Assembly (NCBI GenBank): GCA_036785325.1
Contig: JAXIVH010000001.1
Coordinates: 4,252,880-4,316,879, forward strand
From: Urophycis tenuis
Lineage: Eukaryota; Chordata; Actinopteri; Gadiformes; Phycidae
Length of the DNA: 64,000 nt
Reading direction: 5' to 3'
The position numbers and the translations under genes are program-made. Shown piece by piece: positions 1-55,292 of the stretch (the stretch's first letter is position 1; every line of letters starts with the position of its first letter). The notes below the pieces were generated by a model. That model made no database searches. It saw only the letters and a list, made by a program, of their open reading frames with translations, and was not told the origin of the DNA.

Positions 1-379
1 TTTGACGATCTGTATTTCACTAGCTTAGCGTTGTTTGGCTAAAGGGTTCCCCTTCCCCTGCAGTCACGTCCCACGGAACCGCTCAGGGAATCGGTCCGAG
101 GCGTTCTCCAAATCTACAGAGCACATGTAGACTGGATGGGTGGACACAGCGAGGCCCCTCCGGCCCCCCGAGACGCGCTGCAGAGTCGCTCCACTGATCC
201 ACAGCCTGGACGGAGACGCATTGTCCTCAGTGCAAGGGTGCACTGGTGGGAAGACCCTCCTCTCCTCACCCTGATGAAGACCCTCCTCTCCCCACCCTGC
301 AGCCCCCCCCCCCCCCCTTCTCCACACCTCTGCACACCCTCTCCATACCCCCCCCTCCCCTCCTCCACACACACGCACG

Positions 380-421
<42 letters not shown>

Positions 422-1579
422 CACGCACAAACACACATATTATATAGGAAAGTATGTTGAAAAAAAAAACGAACTCGTTGTAGGTCCTACAAAAACAGCG
501 GTGCTCATGGGCTCTTGGACTGCCGTTAGAAAGCAGCTGTAGTGTCCTTGTCTTCAACGCCATCTGCTGGCGATCATGTGCCACGGCCAACAGATTTCGG
601 GACTCCGCTCTATCGACAGGCAGGCCCACCAGGCCTCTTAGGGACACATACCCTTGACCCCGCCTCCCGCCCCGCCCCCGTTGGACAACGCAGCAATCAG
701 ATTTCAGATGCTAGTGGAAGGCCGGCACTCCCATCTATCTGCCTGCTGGTTGTATTTGAAAAGTTTCAAGGACACCATTTCAATGAATAAGTAAGCACTT
801 ATAATAAGTAAGCAATGAATAAGTAAGCACTTTATTGGCACATTCTCTTTGAGAATGTGCCAATAAAATTAGTTCTGTATGATACACACAACCTGTCCCC
901 GGAGAGGTCTGTATGCAAATATATCACTTTTTTATAATACCGTTAGACCTCTGCAACTTTGACAAACACACTGTATTTACTCTCTGTATGAGTATGCAAC
1001 GGATTTTCCAGACAAACAAACAATGAGATCAGTTAGCAGCTACACCTGCTGCTAGGGGGTTCCCAGCTCTGGGAAAACTCGTGGCAACAAGGGTCCGCAA
1101 AGTCCTGAACCTTCTGATCTTCTAACGATGGAGATGCAGACACAGCCGTTTACTGGCAATACGGCTCAGGCTATTGTGATCTGATTAACCTTCAGCAAAT
1201 GTTATTGATTCCCTTCATGTTTGTGCTGATTAAATTCAGAGTGTGTTCCTTGTAGTAAAATAACTGTTTGCCCATATTGGAGTTTGCCCAGACATGTATT
1301 TCCTGAGTTTTGAGGCCATTAATGTCTCCACCGTATGGAAAACAAACTGGGTTTAATGGCGCCAGGGCACCGAGGCCCCCCGGAGGTCAGCCCAGGTAAG
1401 TCCTGCTCCCTTCTGCCACATTAGTCTGTCAAGGTCATTACGATATCAAAGGTCTACACTCACTTTGCTGTAAAACATGTGATTATCATCAAACACTGGG
1501 GTGGGTGTGGGTGATTAAATAATAAATGATTATGTCAAAGGTCAAGTGTGCAATGACAAATAAAAAAACAGATCCCACC
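1..1579. other. Intergenic sequence without a recognisable gene
   Basis: Contains a C-rich run (about 303-360), a CA microsatellite (367-436), a 20-bp direct repeat around 779-832, and the hairpin at 831-867. I see no coding exon. Confidence 0.6.
831..867. repeat. Perfect 17-bp inverted repeat with 3-nt loop
   Basis: TTTATTGGCACATTCTC, then TTT, then the exact reverse complement. Because each arm ends in AATAAA or its complement, a poly(A) hexamer is present on both strands. It could be a relic of a palindromic MITE or a bidirectional 3'-end signal. Confidence 0.9.
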
Positions 1580-1634
1580 CAGTGGCGGCTGGCCCATAGA
1601 GGGCGATAGGGCACCGCCCCCCCTTGACCCACAA

Positions 1635-1677
<43 letters not shown>

Positions 1678-2364
1678 AACTAATAACAATAAATTATACA
1701 AATTGTTAATATTTGCGTGTTTGAAATATGACTGTACCCAGTAACATGTGTAAAATATGATAGAAAATCATCTGTGCAAGATGTATGCTTTTCCTACACA
1801 TCCCGTGTCCCATGCTTCAACAGCTCTGGGGCGATGGAGAAATCGCCCCAAGGAGGCGGGTCTGTGTAACTGTTTAGCCAATTACTCATTTAAGATGTGA
1901 AAGCATGACATAAAATTTGGCCAATCAGCGTCCTCAAATCCAAGCCGATATGGGCGATTACTTTACCGCCCCAAGTGAGCGAATGCAGGGGCGAGTCAGG
2001 GTGAGTCTGTATATAGTTGTATACAATTGTATATAGTTTAGTCCTTAATTCTCACTACCTATTAATCTGCTGATTATTTTCTTGATTGTTTAGTATATAA
2101 AATGTTTACTGTAATTTCATAGAGCCCAAAGTGACTACAAATTCAATTTCAAATGAAAAAAATGGAAAGCTTGTGTTTGTGCAATATGTTGTTTATGTTT
2201 TGTGTTAGAATGCCTCAACTATTTAATATTGGCATTAAATAATTATTGACTATTTCACAGAGCACTCGTTTCCTGTAGTTTGTGTTCAATGTATTGGGAT
2301 GGTTACTGAAATTGACTGAATATGGCACAGCCCCACCTAGAATATTCTTCACCAGCCGCCACTG
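1580..2364. mobile_element. Non-autonomous hAT-type DNA transposon (MITE)
   Basis: A 785-bp element with perfect 13-bp terminal inverted repeats (CAGTGGCGGCTGG) and flanked by an exact 8-bp target-site duplication ATCCCACC (1572-1579 and 2365-2372). An 8-bp duplication and CAG-starting termini are the hAT hallmark. There is no transposase frame. Inside are a TAAA microsatellite (1633-1678) and several GGGCGAT/GCCCC sub-terminal motifs that could be transposase binding sites. Confidence 0.9.
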
Positions 2365-3189
2365 ATCCCACCAGGTCGCAGGTCAAATCAAAAAGGTCAA
2401 GGACCTACATTCTAAGTATCTCTGGCGCGACTTAGCCACTCTACAATATCTAGTGACCTCTAATGGCAGATATAAGTAACAACAGCACAGCCTCCACTAC
2501 TGTCAGGTTCAATCAGGCGCCCGTTATATCTTGCCCAATACAGTACCTCTGCGTTCAGATGTCTTTATCTTAAGGTGTGTGTGTGGACGTGTAGAACTCT
2601 GTATGGGCAGCAGCGCCCAAGTGAGTGTCACATTTCCTGGACACTCTGATGTTCGGGGACCACAGTCAGGCGGTCGATTCGAGGTTGAGCCGGTGCTGTA
2701 TTTTCAAGGGTTTATTTAAAATGCTCCATAACACAGGAAGCCCTGTATAACTAACACAACATAGCCCACCGAGTGTCACGGTTCTGTAACCATGTGCACA
2801 CACTCCCTGGGGAACAACTTCCTGTTGAGAGACATGCTTGGGTTGCGGTCGCCCCCCCCACCCCTGTGACAGAGAAGCCCTCCGTCTCACCCCGGAGGCA
2901 TCGGTCTGCTCAGGAACAGGGAGTTCCACTCTGGCTGTTGCAATGCAGGGTCATTGCACAAGCAGTTTCTTAAGTCCTCAAAGGCAGGCGGACACTGTCC
3001 AGTCCACCAGACTGCACTAACAGCTGACTAATGGCTTTATCAGTTCTAGAACAAAAAGAACACTCAAACGATAGCTCTTAAATATTGCCAGAAACTGTTC
3101 AAGGAAAACAGTATTTTGAGGAAGCAAACGTATAAAGGCAAAGACAAAATATGACGTCTTGCAAAGTTTAATGCATTATATTTTTTAAA

Positions 3190-3745
3190 CATTTTTATTA
3201 ACGCAATCAAAGTAAAATGTAAAAAAAACTCCCAAGTAAAGAATAATCTAACATAAGTAAGGGGGTACAGTTCTCACACTGAGCATTTTGTACATGTAGG
3301 CCCCAATAGTCTGACTATTTAGAACTCAGGATTATGTTAAATAGGTATTTATATATTTATAGTCATGACTTCTGTACAGAGAGGATCAGGTTAAAAATCA
3401 TAACTTTATTATTCTTTTTTTTAAATATATCAACAGGCCACTGTGGAAATGTAGACATCATACAGTCAAGTTTAGTGGGTAGCCCATTTAGAAGGCTTAA
3501 AGCGACATGTTACATGCTTTGGCTGTAAAATAAATATATCGCACTAATAATAATCCTTACCATAATAATGATTGAATCTGGCTAATATACACACATACAC
3601 AGAAAATTGTACATAGCATTGTGTGCTTGGCATCCCAATGGATTTTGAACAGAGTTGTTGCTGAATAGCTTCACATTTGCAACCGTTTTCACATGGAGAA
3701 ACTTTGTCATTTAGGGCAGCAAACAAAACTACTCCATAACTCCAA

Positions 3746-3780
<35 letters not shown>

Positions 3781-6700
3781 AGCATCACTTCCAATTAAAA
3801 TCTAGTCCTGTTGACTCCACTGTGATACTGCAGCAGCTCCAGGTTACAGGTTTTAACAAAAAAACACATTAAAAAAAAGAAAAGAAAAAAAAAAAAGAAA
3901 AAAAAGGTTACGGCGATAGTTTGAAACGAAATCTAACTCGGCTACATGCTACAGGTCCAAGAGCCAATGAGGGGCAGCAGAATCATCCAATGTCACTCAA
4001 AAAGGCCAAACAGGAAGTAAATACCCAGACGGGGGGGAGAAGATGTGTTGAAAGCCTGGTTGCTACAACTAGTTTCTGTTATTTAGAGGAATGGTCGGTG
4101 AAGTCAATAAAAAGCAAAAAGTGGAAAAGACAAAGCAATGCAAAAACAAACACTAATACCACATGTTTCCAACTCTCCCAGATCACTTTTGGTTCTCAAG
4201 CTTCCAGCCCCTCCCCCTTCCCCTCCCCCCAATGCATTTTGTCATCCGTCAACATTGGCACAAATTTCTGTCATTCTGGAACACTTCAGCAATAAAGTTA
4301 ATTCAAGTAAAATACAGCCACCTCATGTTGGGTTTTTTGTTTTTTTCAGATAAAGCAAGCACAAGGGGGTTTGACTGACCTGTACAATAATAATCACCAT
4401 CATCATCAGAATATTCTGGCAAGACAACAGGAGGAGCCAGGTTCTCTGTTCTTTTAAAGATGTAAACAAAGACTTCTGATTTCCCCAGCAACAGCTCTCA
4501 GACCTGGAGGGATTTTTTTTTTTAAGATCGCAGCACATTTTCTTCACAGTAATGAACAGCCCACCTGACCCTGAAAGACACCGCCCTTGACTCCGCCCCC
4601 CGACTCCGCCCTGACCCGCCCCTACACACACACACACAACACTTATGGCTCCAGTCAGCCCCCGCGTCTCCTTTCAAAAGAATAGTGGAACAAAGAATAA
4701 ACACGCAACACTGGAGGAACCTCAGGTCTTAAGTGCTGTTAGCTCCGAGCTGAGGAAGGCCCTGCAGGCCTCCATCTTGGGATAAGGCAGTCATAAACCA
4801 TTTGTGCTTGAATTGTGGCAAAAGTAAAAGAGCACAAAAACAAAAAATCACAGCAACAGCACAAATAACCATCAACCCAGACGTGACTTTGACACTAAAC
4901 CCTTAAGCGTCTTCAATGGAATAGATCCTCAGCGTACAGCTGACCTCTCAGACCCCACCATGGGTGCGGCAGTGGGCAGGCTTTATGTTTGGATACAGAG
5001 CAGGGACTCGGCCCCTCGTCTCCTTGACGTCACCTTACGCCTCCATGAGGGGAATACCAATGGATGGCAGCGCCGGTTCCTCAAAGGCAAAACGAAACAA
5101 ACACTTGAGCTAGGAGGACGGTGCGCGCGTTGTGTGCGTCACGTGTGTGTGTGTGTCTGTGTGTGTGTATCTGTGTGTAGTGTGTGTCTATGTGTGTGTA
5201 TCTGTGTGTGTGAGGTTTAATGACTCAAGGATGGTGCAAACAGCTCTGTATACAATGGTTTTTATCAACATTTCAAGTAAGGCAACATTTTGAGATGAAT
5301 GATGGAATGAATGAATGGATGCATTTTTCTCTTTTCCTTCATTATTTTTAACCCCCGTTACAAAATCGTGTCGTTTGCAGTGATATGAAGAGAAGTGATG
5401 GATTATGGGAAAGCTCAGCACTGACCCTAACCTCTACAAACACCCACACTTTCCGAAATACAATTCAAGTCAAACTCCGAGACGCGATGCAGAGCCACTC
5501 TTGGCAGCCCAGCAGTGTTACACGGGAGAGACAAGATGATGGACGCTTGCTACACAACATGGCGTGTAGCGATTTGCGAGGATGCCAACTAGACAACGCG
5601 ATGCATAGCGGTTGGTGAGGAGGCTGCCTTGACAACGTGGTGTGTGTTGCTCGGTGACGATGGTTATCTGCGCGGCGTGGTGCGTAGCGGTTGGTGAGGA
5701 CGCTAGCTAGACAACATGGTACCTAGTGGTTGTTGAGGATGCTAGCTAGACAACGCGGAATGTAGCGGTTGGTGAGGAAGCTAGCTAGACCATGTGTGGT
5801 GTAGGGGTTGGTGAGGATGCTAGCTAGACCATGTTGGGCGTAGCGATTGGTGAGGATGCTAGCTGGACCATGTGGGCCGTAGCGATTAGTGAGGATGCTA
5901 GCTAGACCACTTGGTGCGTAGCGGTTGGTGAGGACGCTAGCTGGACCATGTGGGCCGTAGCGGTTGATGGGGGTGCTAGCTAGAACCATCACAAAAACGC
6001 TGCCAGTGGTTTTGACTTCAAGAGGTCAATGATTAGCATGTAAACTTGAGTCCCTTTATGTTCCCTTGTGTCCGGAGGTGTTGTGCAAGTCGGCCGCGTG
6101 GCAAAACTCAACGGTTCAAAAATACAAAAACAAAATGAATCATGAAGCCGCGGGGAGCGGGGGGGGAGGGGGGGCGGTGGGTGGGAGAGAAAGGATTAGA
6201 AATATTGTGAAGTAGTAATGGTGGTGGTGGGCAGTTTTAGAACATTCAGTTATTTGTTGAGGAGACGATTATAGCTTGGCAGAATGTGTACAATAAGGTG
6301 ACCTCTCAACAGGGAATCTCTCCCGGTCAAGTCAGCGGCCAGACGGTCTGCCGAACACGATTGTCTGTCAGTCCTGTCTCAGTGCAGTATGATACAGCTT
6401 CATCTCAAGCAGGAGGGCTGGGGACGTCCCTGGGGTGCGCGTGTGTGTCTGTGTGTATGTGTGTGGTGGTGGGGGTGGGGGAGGTGCGAGGCGAGAATGT
6501 TCAGAGTATTGCAGTTTGTCCATCGCGTCCTCCATCAGACACGCTCCCGGTGGCCCTCAGGACACTGGAGGCACGTTCCCCCAGACAGCAGCACATGGAA
6601 GATGGGAAGGGACTCGATGGCACAGCTTATATTCCCCGACCCAGAGGTTGTGGGGTTTTTTCCGTTGTTGTTATTTTTTTTACTGCTTTTCACACACACG

Positions 6701-7182
6701 CACACACGAACGCACACACGCACACGCACGCCAGTCCACGGGCTCAGCCAGACGGGCAGCAAAGTTCCTGGGTTCCCCACTTGGACGAGGGGTTCCGAGT
6801 GGCTTGGGGGGCTAAATGCTCATGTGTGCATAAAAAGGGCTGCGTTACTAATGGGTCGGTCCCAGCAGAACCTCCCCAGGAACCCGACAGAACCCAGCAG
6901 GGGCCTCTCTCCCCCTCCCCCGCCCACCACTAGGGACCAGGGGGCGCGAGCGGGGGTCAGAGTTCAGCAGGAGACCTGGGGGTGAGCCAGGCAGGCAGGT
7001 GGTGCGGGTGGGCGCTGCTGCGGGGTGAGGTGGAGGTCTCCACTCCCCCCACCATATCCAAGGGCACGTACTGAGGGACAAATGGGTGACGACCAGGGAG
7101 TAAGGGGGCGGGGAGGTGCAAAAAATGGGGGAGTTAGTGGAGGTGGGGGGGTTTTTTTGTGTGTTCCCCCAGGGGAGGCACT
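3190..7182 (-). other. ube2o 3' flank, probable 3'UTR in its proximal part
   Basis: No other gene is evident here. The stretch contains GC-rich sequence beside the stop codon, TG repeats (3749-3777, 5142-5214), a 39-bp minisatellite (5560-5990) and A-rich blocks. Minus-strand AATAAA motifs occur near 3195 and 3405, and an ATTAAA near 5214; which one ends the transcript cannot be decided from sequence. Confidence 0.4.
5560..5990. repeat. 39-bp minisatellite, about 10 degenerate copies
   Basis: The repeating unit is TAGCGGTTGGTGAGGAtGCT AGC..., with starts at 5685, 5724 and 5763 giving a period of 39. Because 39 is divisible by three, the minus strand reads open as a 13-residue repeat, but it lies downstream of ube2o and shows no coding context. 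Confidence 0.85.
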
Positions 7183-29390
<22,208 letters not shown>

Positions 29391-30610
29391 GGCTGCTGTT
29401 GTCGGGAGTGATGCTGGAGAGTGACGGGACTGAACAAGAGCAACCTGGAGCGGGTACGAGCACGTGTTTGCGTCGCAGCGTCAGTAGCGCAGTGCATCAC
29501 TCGAGCGGTGGGTCCAGGTGTCTGAGCCGCTTGGTGTCAGTGTTCAAGGGAATGCAAAGGCCTGGGTATACCCTGTACTGAGTGCATACATGTCGTGTTT
29601 TAAACGATTGGAATAATGTAAGGGAACTCAAAAAAATTTAGATGCATCTAAATATTCGGCCCTGAAAACTGAATATGAATGTAGTAGCTTAGCCCTACAT
29701 ATAGATGACGGCTCTTCTGCAATAAGAGGCTATCAAGAACACATTTTGCTGTGTTTTTAATTTATCCGGAAAATAGGAGCGATCCCAGGGAATAGAAGTT
29801 ATCCAAAAGAAACTATTTCAGTGATTAAAGTATTAAATAATAAACGGGTTAGTTAATCTTCCACAATAGTCCAAAAACTGAAATTGCTCGAATACCATCA
29901 CTTCAGATGGTTATAATTCAGAGCAAAGTAACACTTGAACTTCTCTTTTAGAGATTGGAAATTAGTCGTTGACAAAAAAGCATGATCAGTGAGCTTACAC
30001 CCAATATGCCAGAGAGGTAAACAGCATTGATGAGCTGCTTATAGTCGCTAATATTGACCCAGTTTACGGGTTATGGCAACACAACATAGGTTTGTATTTG
30101 TATGATTTAATGTTGGATATTTGATTCAATTCATTATCCTGCTTTCTGTATTTACTGACATTTCAACTCGGTTATTATATATCAAGTAGGCCTGATCTTT
30201 ATCTTATTTAGAAGATATCCCCGCGGGTTTGGCGGCGGTGAGAGGCGAGCATCATTCTCAGAGGGGATATCCCTGCTAGAGACCCCCGCGGGTAGGTATG
30301 GGTGCCAGTAGGCCTACGTCGGGTGTTCCGCGCGTGTCCACACAGGAATAGAGAAGTGGGTCGGCCAACCGCCTGCTAGCAGGATTAAGATCAACCCACT
30401 AAGACCCGGGGGGGTATAAGTAGCCCAACACACGCCTGGACTACAGCTCGGGGCATCATGACCCAGTAGGAAAAGAAAAGAAAAGAAAAGAACAAAGTCG
30501 AAAAGAAAAAAAAATAACTAAAGGAAGACTTTCGGAGAGAACATTCGGAGTGAATTAAACAATAGAAACCCCAAGTCACTTCATCCTAGTCAGTGGACTT
30601 TGGGGACGCG
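29391..30610. promoter_or_regulatory. Divergent ube2o / aanat promoter region
   Basis: The two genes start head to head with 1,220 bp between ATG codons. Visible elements: a GC/CpG-rich stretch next to ube2o, an E-box CACGTG at 29461-29466, two CCCGCGGG palindromic patches near 30220 and 30285, a CCTGCTAGCAGG palindrome at 30372-30383 overlapping GGATTA (30382-30387, a CRX/OTX-type site), and a TATA box (TATAAG, 30415-30420) about 190 bp before the aanat ATG. E-boxes and CRX/OTX sites are known controls of aanat rhythm and photoreceptor/pineal expression; whether these particular copies act is inferred. Confidence 0.65.
30415..30420 (+). promoter_or_regulatory. TATA box of aanat
   Basis: TATAAG follows a G-run, 191 bp before the ATG. 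The OTX/CRX-like GGATTA lies 28 bp upstream of it. Confidence 0.5.
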
Positions 30611-32450
<1,840 letters not shown>

Positions 32451-33058
32451 GGACCGAGACGGTGAGAAAACGAAGGAGGACAGATGTTGGGCCGGACACT
32501 GCGAGTCATGTCTTGGGAGATGGAGGAGGACCTGAGGAGCGAGTGCCTCTGTGTAGCGCGGGTCGAGGAGGGCAGCTCGACACAAAGCATGTTGGAAGAC
32601 GGACCTTGCTGGCTCGGTCTCACACACACACACACAGCCACCGCTGGAGAGGTCCACTGGATCCGGGAAAGCGTGTCATCGGTTAGGATGGTGAGTTCAT
32701 AGGAAGATATGATCTGAAGAAAACGACACACAAGCTATTTTGAGATTGATGGGTCTCCCTAGTTTCTTTGTCACTTTATAACCAATGTATTGGCGTTTTG
32801 TTCTGGATTTGTGTTTTTAGTCCTAGAGCTTTGAGACATGTGGTTGATGGTGAATTATACATACAGATGAATGATGATAAGGTGTATTTGTCTAATATCG
32901 AGGTTGTTTTTCTGTATGTTATTATGTAACTTGGCAACTTCTTTGGTGAGAAGCCAAAGATATTTTAAGTGTAAACTTTGTTATTTTATAAGAAAAAAGG
33001 CAGCGATTTGGCAGCTTTCCAAAGTTGATGTTCTCTGAATAATGTTCTGCATTGTGTT

Positions 33059-33064
33059 ATTAAA
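33059..33064 (+). terminator. Candidate aanat poly(A) signal (ATTAAA)
   Basis: ATTAAA 609 bp after the stop codon, in AT-rich 3'UTR-like sequence. A canonical AATAAA follows at 33401. Confidence 0.4.
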
Positions 33065-33400
33065 GGAAAAAATCTAAACCGTCCTGAGGTTACCAGTTAA
33101 ATTCCTATGGCAGAACGTTGTACGTACACACGCTCAGTTGTAAACCATTCCAGATTATCTTAAGCATGTTTAGCCGATTCTAATGACTCAAGCACTGTGA
33201 ATACAGAAGTGCACAAGGCAAAAAAAAACCCTGAAAACATCTGAAAAACATGCTGTAAATGTACAATGCCAACAGTGGTAAATTGTAAATATTCGAAAGG
33301 TATTTTGATAGTCCTTTCCTCTTCCATGTCTTGTGTGGACAGTCACCTTCTCTACCTCAAGTTTTGAAGGGACAAAAAATGTCAGCTTCCATGTTGAGGA

Positions 33401-33406
33401 AATAAA
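33401..33406 (+). terminator. Candidate aanat poly(A) signal (AATAAA)
   Basis: A canonical hexamer about 950 bp downstream of the stop codon. Confidence 0.45.
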
Positions 33407-33646
33407 CTAACGTTTTATAATATCTACATTATTTTAGAATTATTTTAGTTTTAATACTGAAGAAACATTTTCCTGCTGGTGAGTGTCAATGGTTCACATT
33501 TTACACAAATATGTTTTGTTGTAACATTTATTTAGACACAATTGTTCTTTACATATTACAGCATTTTAGGCATTTCATATAAAACTGAAAACAACTCAGA
33601 ACATAACCTTGACCTTGGCCAGGACATTGGTTCTAAAATGGCCACT

Positions 33647-33652
33647 TTTATT
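33647..33652 (-). terminator. Candidate rhbdf2 poly(A) signal
   Basis: TTTATT on the plus strand, AATAAA on the minus. A second copy is at 33527-33532. Either would give rhbdf2 a 3'UTR of about 1.9-2.0 kb. Confidence 0.45.
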
Positions 33653-35534
33653 GCATGAAAAATAAGAAAAAAAGACTTTGGTCCGGAGATATAGCAAAGG
33701 AAGTTCTGAACAGTGGAAGTTGCTAGAAATAACTTATTGTAATTCAAGATTTCCACTTTTTAAAAAAGGCACTGGACTGTAAAAGTATTTTTCTCACCAC
33801 AGGTCTGATTACAAATTGTCGATTTTTGAAACATGAATGAAAAGGTAAGCCTTTTAAAAATTACATGACACATTAAAGCATGCACTCATCCACCATAGTC
33901 TTCATGACTCCTGCATTATTTAATTTTTCCCAGATGTCATAACACAGGATTATCAAACTTCGCCCTTAAGAAGCCCACACGACGGGAAACACCTAAACCC
34001 TCTGAGCATCCATCACATGTTGACTGTTCACTGATGACTACGACCAAATACGGTCGGGGCTCTTCCTGTTTGTCCACGTTTTAAAGCATATTACTCACTA
34101 GAGGTATAGAAGACGTAAGCAACAAATAATCCCTTTTAGTTCATGCAAAAGTTTAGCCCACAGCCAGTAGGGAGCAGGAAGGGAAGGCATACAGGGTAGA
34201 CGTGCAACTTGATTGGTGTTTTTGCCTCAGCACAGAGAACCAAAGCAAGAAAGTAAAAAACTGCAATGTTAAATGTAAAGAAGGCTCAGGTAAAACCGAT
34301 GACATTTCAGGAGTCATCTAACCAGGCACATTGATTATCTTCTCCCCCAACAAAGGGTGACATTTGCCGTGGTATTCCTGGAAAAGCGTTTTGGCGACAT
34401 AATCAGAATACCGAACTAAATTGTGCAACAATTTGACGAATGTAACGAATGACCTTTGACGAATGCAACGGGGACATTTGACCAATCGAAATGCCAGTTG
34501 TACCGCTGTCAATACTAGCGTGAAGACCAGTGAGACACAGTGAGACACAGAAACAACATGCATAAAAACAGTGGGTAAAACCACTTGGACGCCTCAACAC
34601 ACATGGGTGGGACCAGTGAAGACCTGGCTGCCTTCTCTCTGTCAGAAGGAATTCACTGTAAGGCAGCAAGTGGTTTTTGGTAGAATTCCTGCAGAGTGTG
34701 GTTACTACTTAACCGACAACCAAGGCTTAGTGCACTTCTGAAAGTGGTTGGGTCTCAATTTACTGAAATGGTGGAGATTAGGAGATGTTGTGTAGTGTCA
34801 AAGGTGTCAAGTTGTGAAGACGGACGGCAGAGTTTCTAAGTCATCTAAGTGCATTTCGTTACGCGGTTGGAGCCGTTGTTTATGGCAAACTTCTGGAATT
34901 CTGCCAAACAGTTTAAGTGAGAATTCATTTCCATACCAACACTGCAGTGGCTTCCTCCGAGGTGTGTGTGTGTGTGTGACTTTGTTATGCAATCAATTAC
35001 AAATGCGTAACGCATCTCACGTAGTGAGATAAGGACACAAACACAGTGCTATGGACACTTACATGTCAAGTAATCAGCAAAAATAAAACACATACAGTAT
35101 AGCCATGTTATTTGACTTTACATCCCTCCATCTCTCGTGCCCTTGCAACCTCTTCAGATGTTGAATATGAGAGCGTCAGCTGGGATGAGCAGCTTGTGAA
35201 CAGAAGATGGGCAAGCAGGCCGCTGACAACGCAAGGCGAGGTTTACAGGGGGGTTGGGGGTGGGGTGGGGGGGGGGGGGGGTCAAGGGAGGGCTGAGAGT
35301 TGAGGTCTGGGCAGGCCGACGTCAAGAGCGTTGCTCGGCTACCCAAACCGAGTACCATCTCGGTGTTCTCCGAAGGTCAGAAGGCGATGCAAAAAAACAC
35401 AACAGGAATAAGTATCGACACACTGGGGACGCCGCGTCCACTCGGGCATCCTCGACCCGATCGGTTTGTGACGGCTCGCCTTTTCACCGCCACCCCGAGA
35501 GGCGAGGTCACGGCCTCCCGGCAGGGCGGCGCCT
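33653..35534 (-). other. Probable rhbdf2 3'UTR
   Basis: No other gene is visible. It includes a G-run (about 35264-35281 on plus) and a short TG repeat (about 34963-34978). Extent inferred from the nearest minus-strand AATAAA motifs. Confidence 0.45.
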
Positions 35535-54274
<18,740 letters not shown>

Positions 54275-54389
54275 GGCGTTGGTTCTGGAAAGGAGGACAG
54301 GCTGTTAGCGAGCCACTGTGGATGTGTTTGTTTCAGTTGCACGGGAGGAGGGGGGGGTGATGGAAACACCGGTTATACGGCATTTTAGT

Positions 54390-54600
54390 GTCATTTACTT
54401 TTAGATTTAGGGCATTTAGCAGACGCTTTTATCCAAAGCGACTTACAAAGAGTACATTTGTCAGAAGTAGGTGAAACATTTCATTACTGCTAATACAGTA
54501 AGAAAGTCTCCAGAGCTCCAGAAGTTTCAAGCATTTCCATTGCTAGGTTAACCATTGCTAGTATACAACATCTCTGGCTAGGAGCCAAGTTACAAATAGC
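54390..54600. repeat. Interspersed repeat, copy 2 (L2/V-SINE-like tail)
   Basis: TTTAGCAGACGCTTTTATCC AAAGCGACTTACAA, the well-known conserved tail shared by fish V-SINE/L2-type elements, followed by sequence matching 36150-36325. Confidence 0.8.
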
Positions 54601-55040
54601 AATTATAAAGTGCCAAGACGTACAACATACAAGCCAAGACGTACAACATAAAGCCAAGACGTACAACATACAAGAGCATGAGGGTGTGGGGTTCTCTTAA
54701 AAAAAAAAAAAAAGGAGAAGTAGAGGATGGATGTTATGCAGGGTTCGGGTGAACTCTGAACAAGTGAGTCTTGAGTCTCTTCCGGAAGGTGGGGAGTGAC
54801 TCTGCAGTCCTGACATTGGCAGGGAGCTCGTTCCACCACTGCGGTGCCAAAACGGAGAAGAGTTGTGATTTCGCCATGCGACCTTTTCCTCCATTTACGT
54901 AGTGATGGAGGTACCCGTCGACCAGCTGAGGTAGTTGAGCGGAGTGCTCGAGCAGGGGCGTGGGGTTTCACTAACGCTTAGAGGTAGGTAGGGGCAGTTC
55001 AGCTAACGGCTTTGTAGGCCAGTACCATCGTCTTAAAGTG
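54600..55040. repeat. LINE-associated interspersed repeat, second type
   Basis: Three copies of AGCCAAGACGTACAACATA followed by an A-run and CAAGTGAGTCTTGAGTCTCT TCCGGAAGGTGGGGAGTGAC, a fish retroelement-like segment. It adjoins the L2/V-SINE-like copy and may be the same composite element. Confidence 0.5.
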
Positions 55041-55261
55041 TGTCCGTGGAATTAGTTAGTCACACGCGACAGGGTTCAAGTTAGGACACCATTCTTGTTG
55101 TGGTCAGGAAAGCTAATTAGCATGCATAGTGGTCAGTCTGCATAGTGGGGAGCATAATACCATGAATCTGTGTACGTGTTGAGACAGACGGATGTGGTGG
55201 GTGAGGGTCAGAAGATACATCATGTCAATATTTAGTCATCCAGTAGATGCTTATCCAGAGT

Positions 55262-55292
<31 letters not shown>

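Noticed and set aside
5723..5992. A frame with 13-residue ASILTNRYGPHGL-type repeats
   Set aside because: Product of a 39-bp minisatellite downstream of ube2o.
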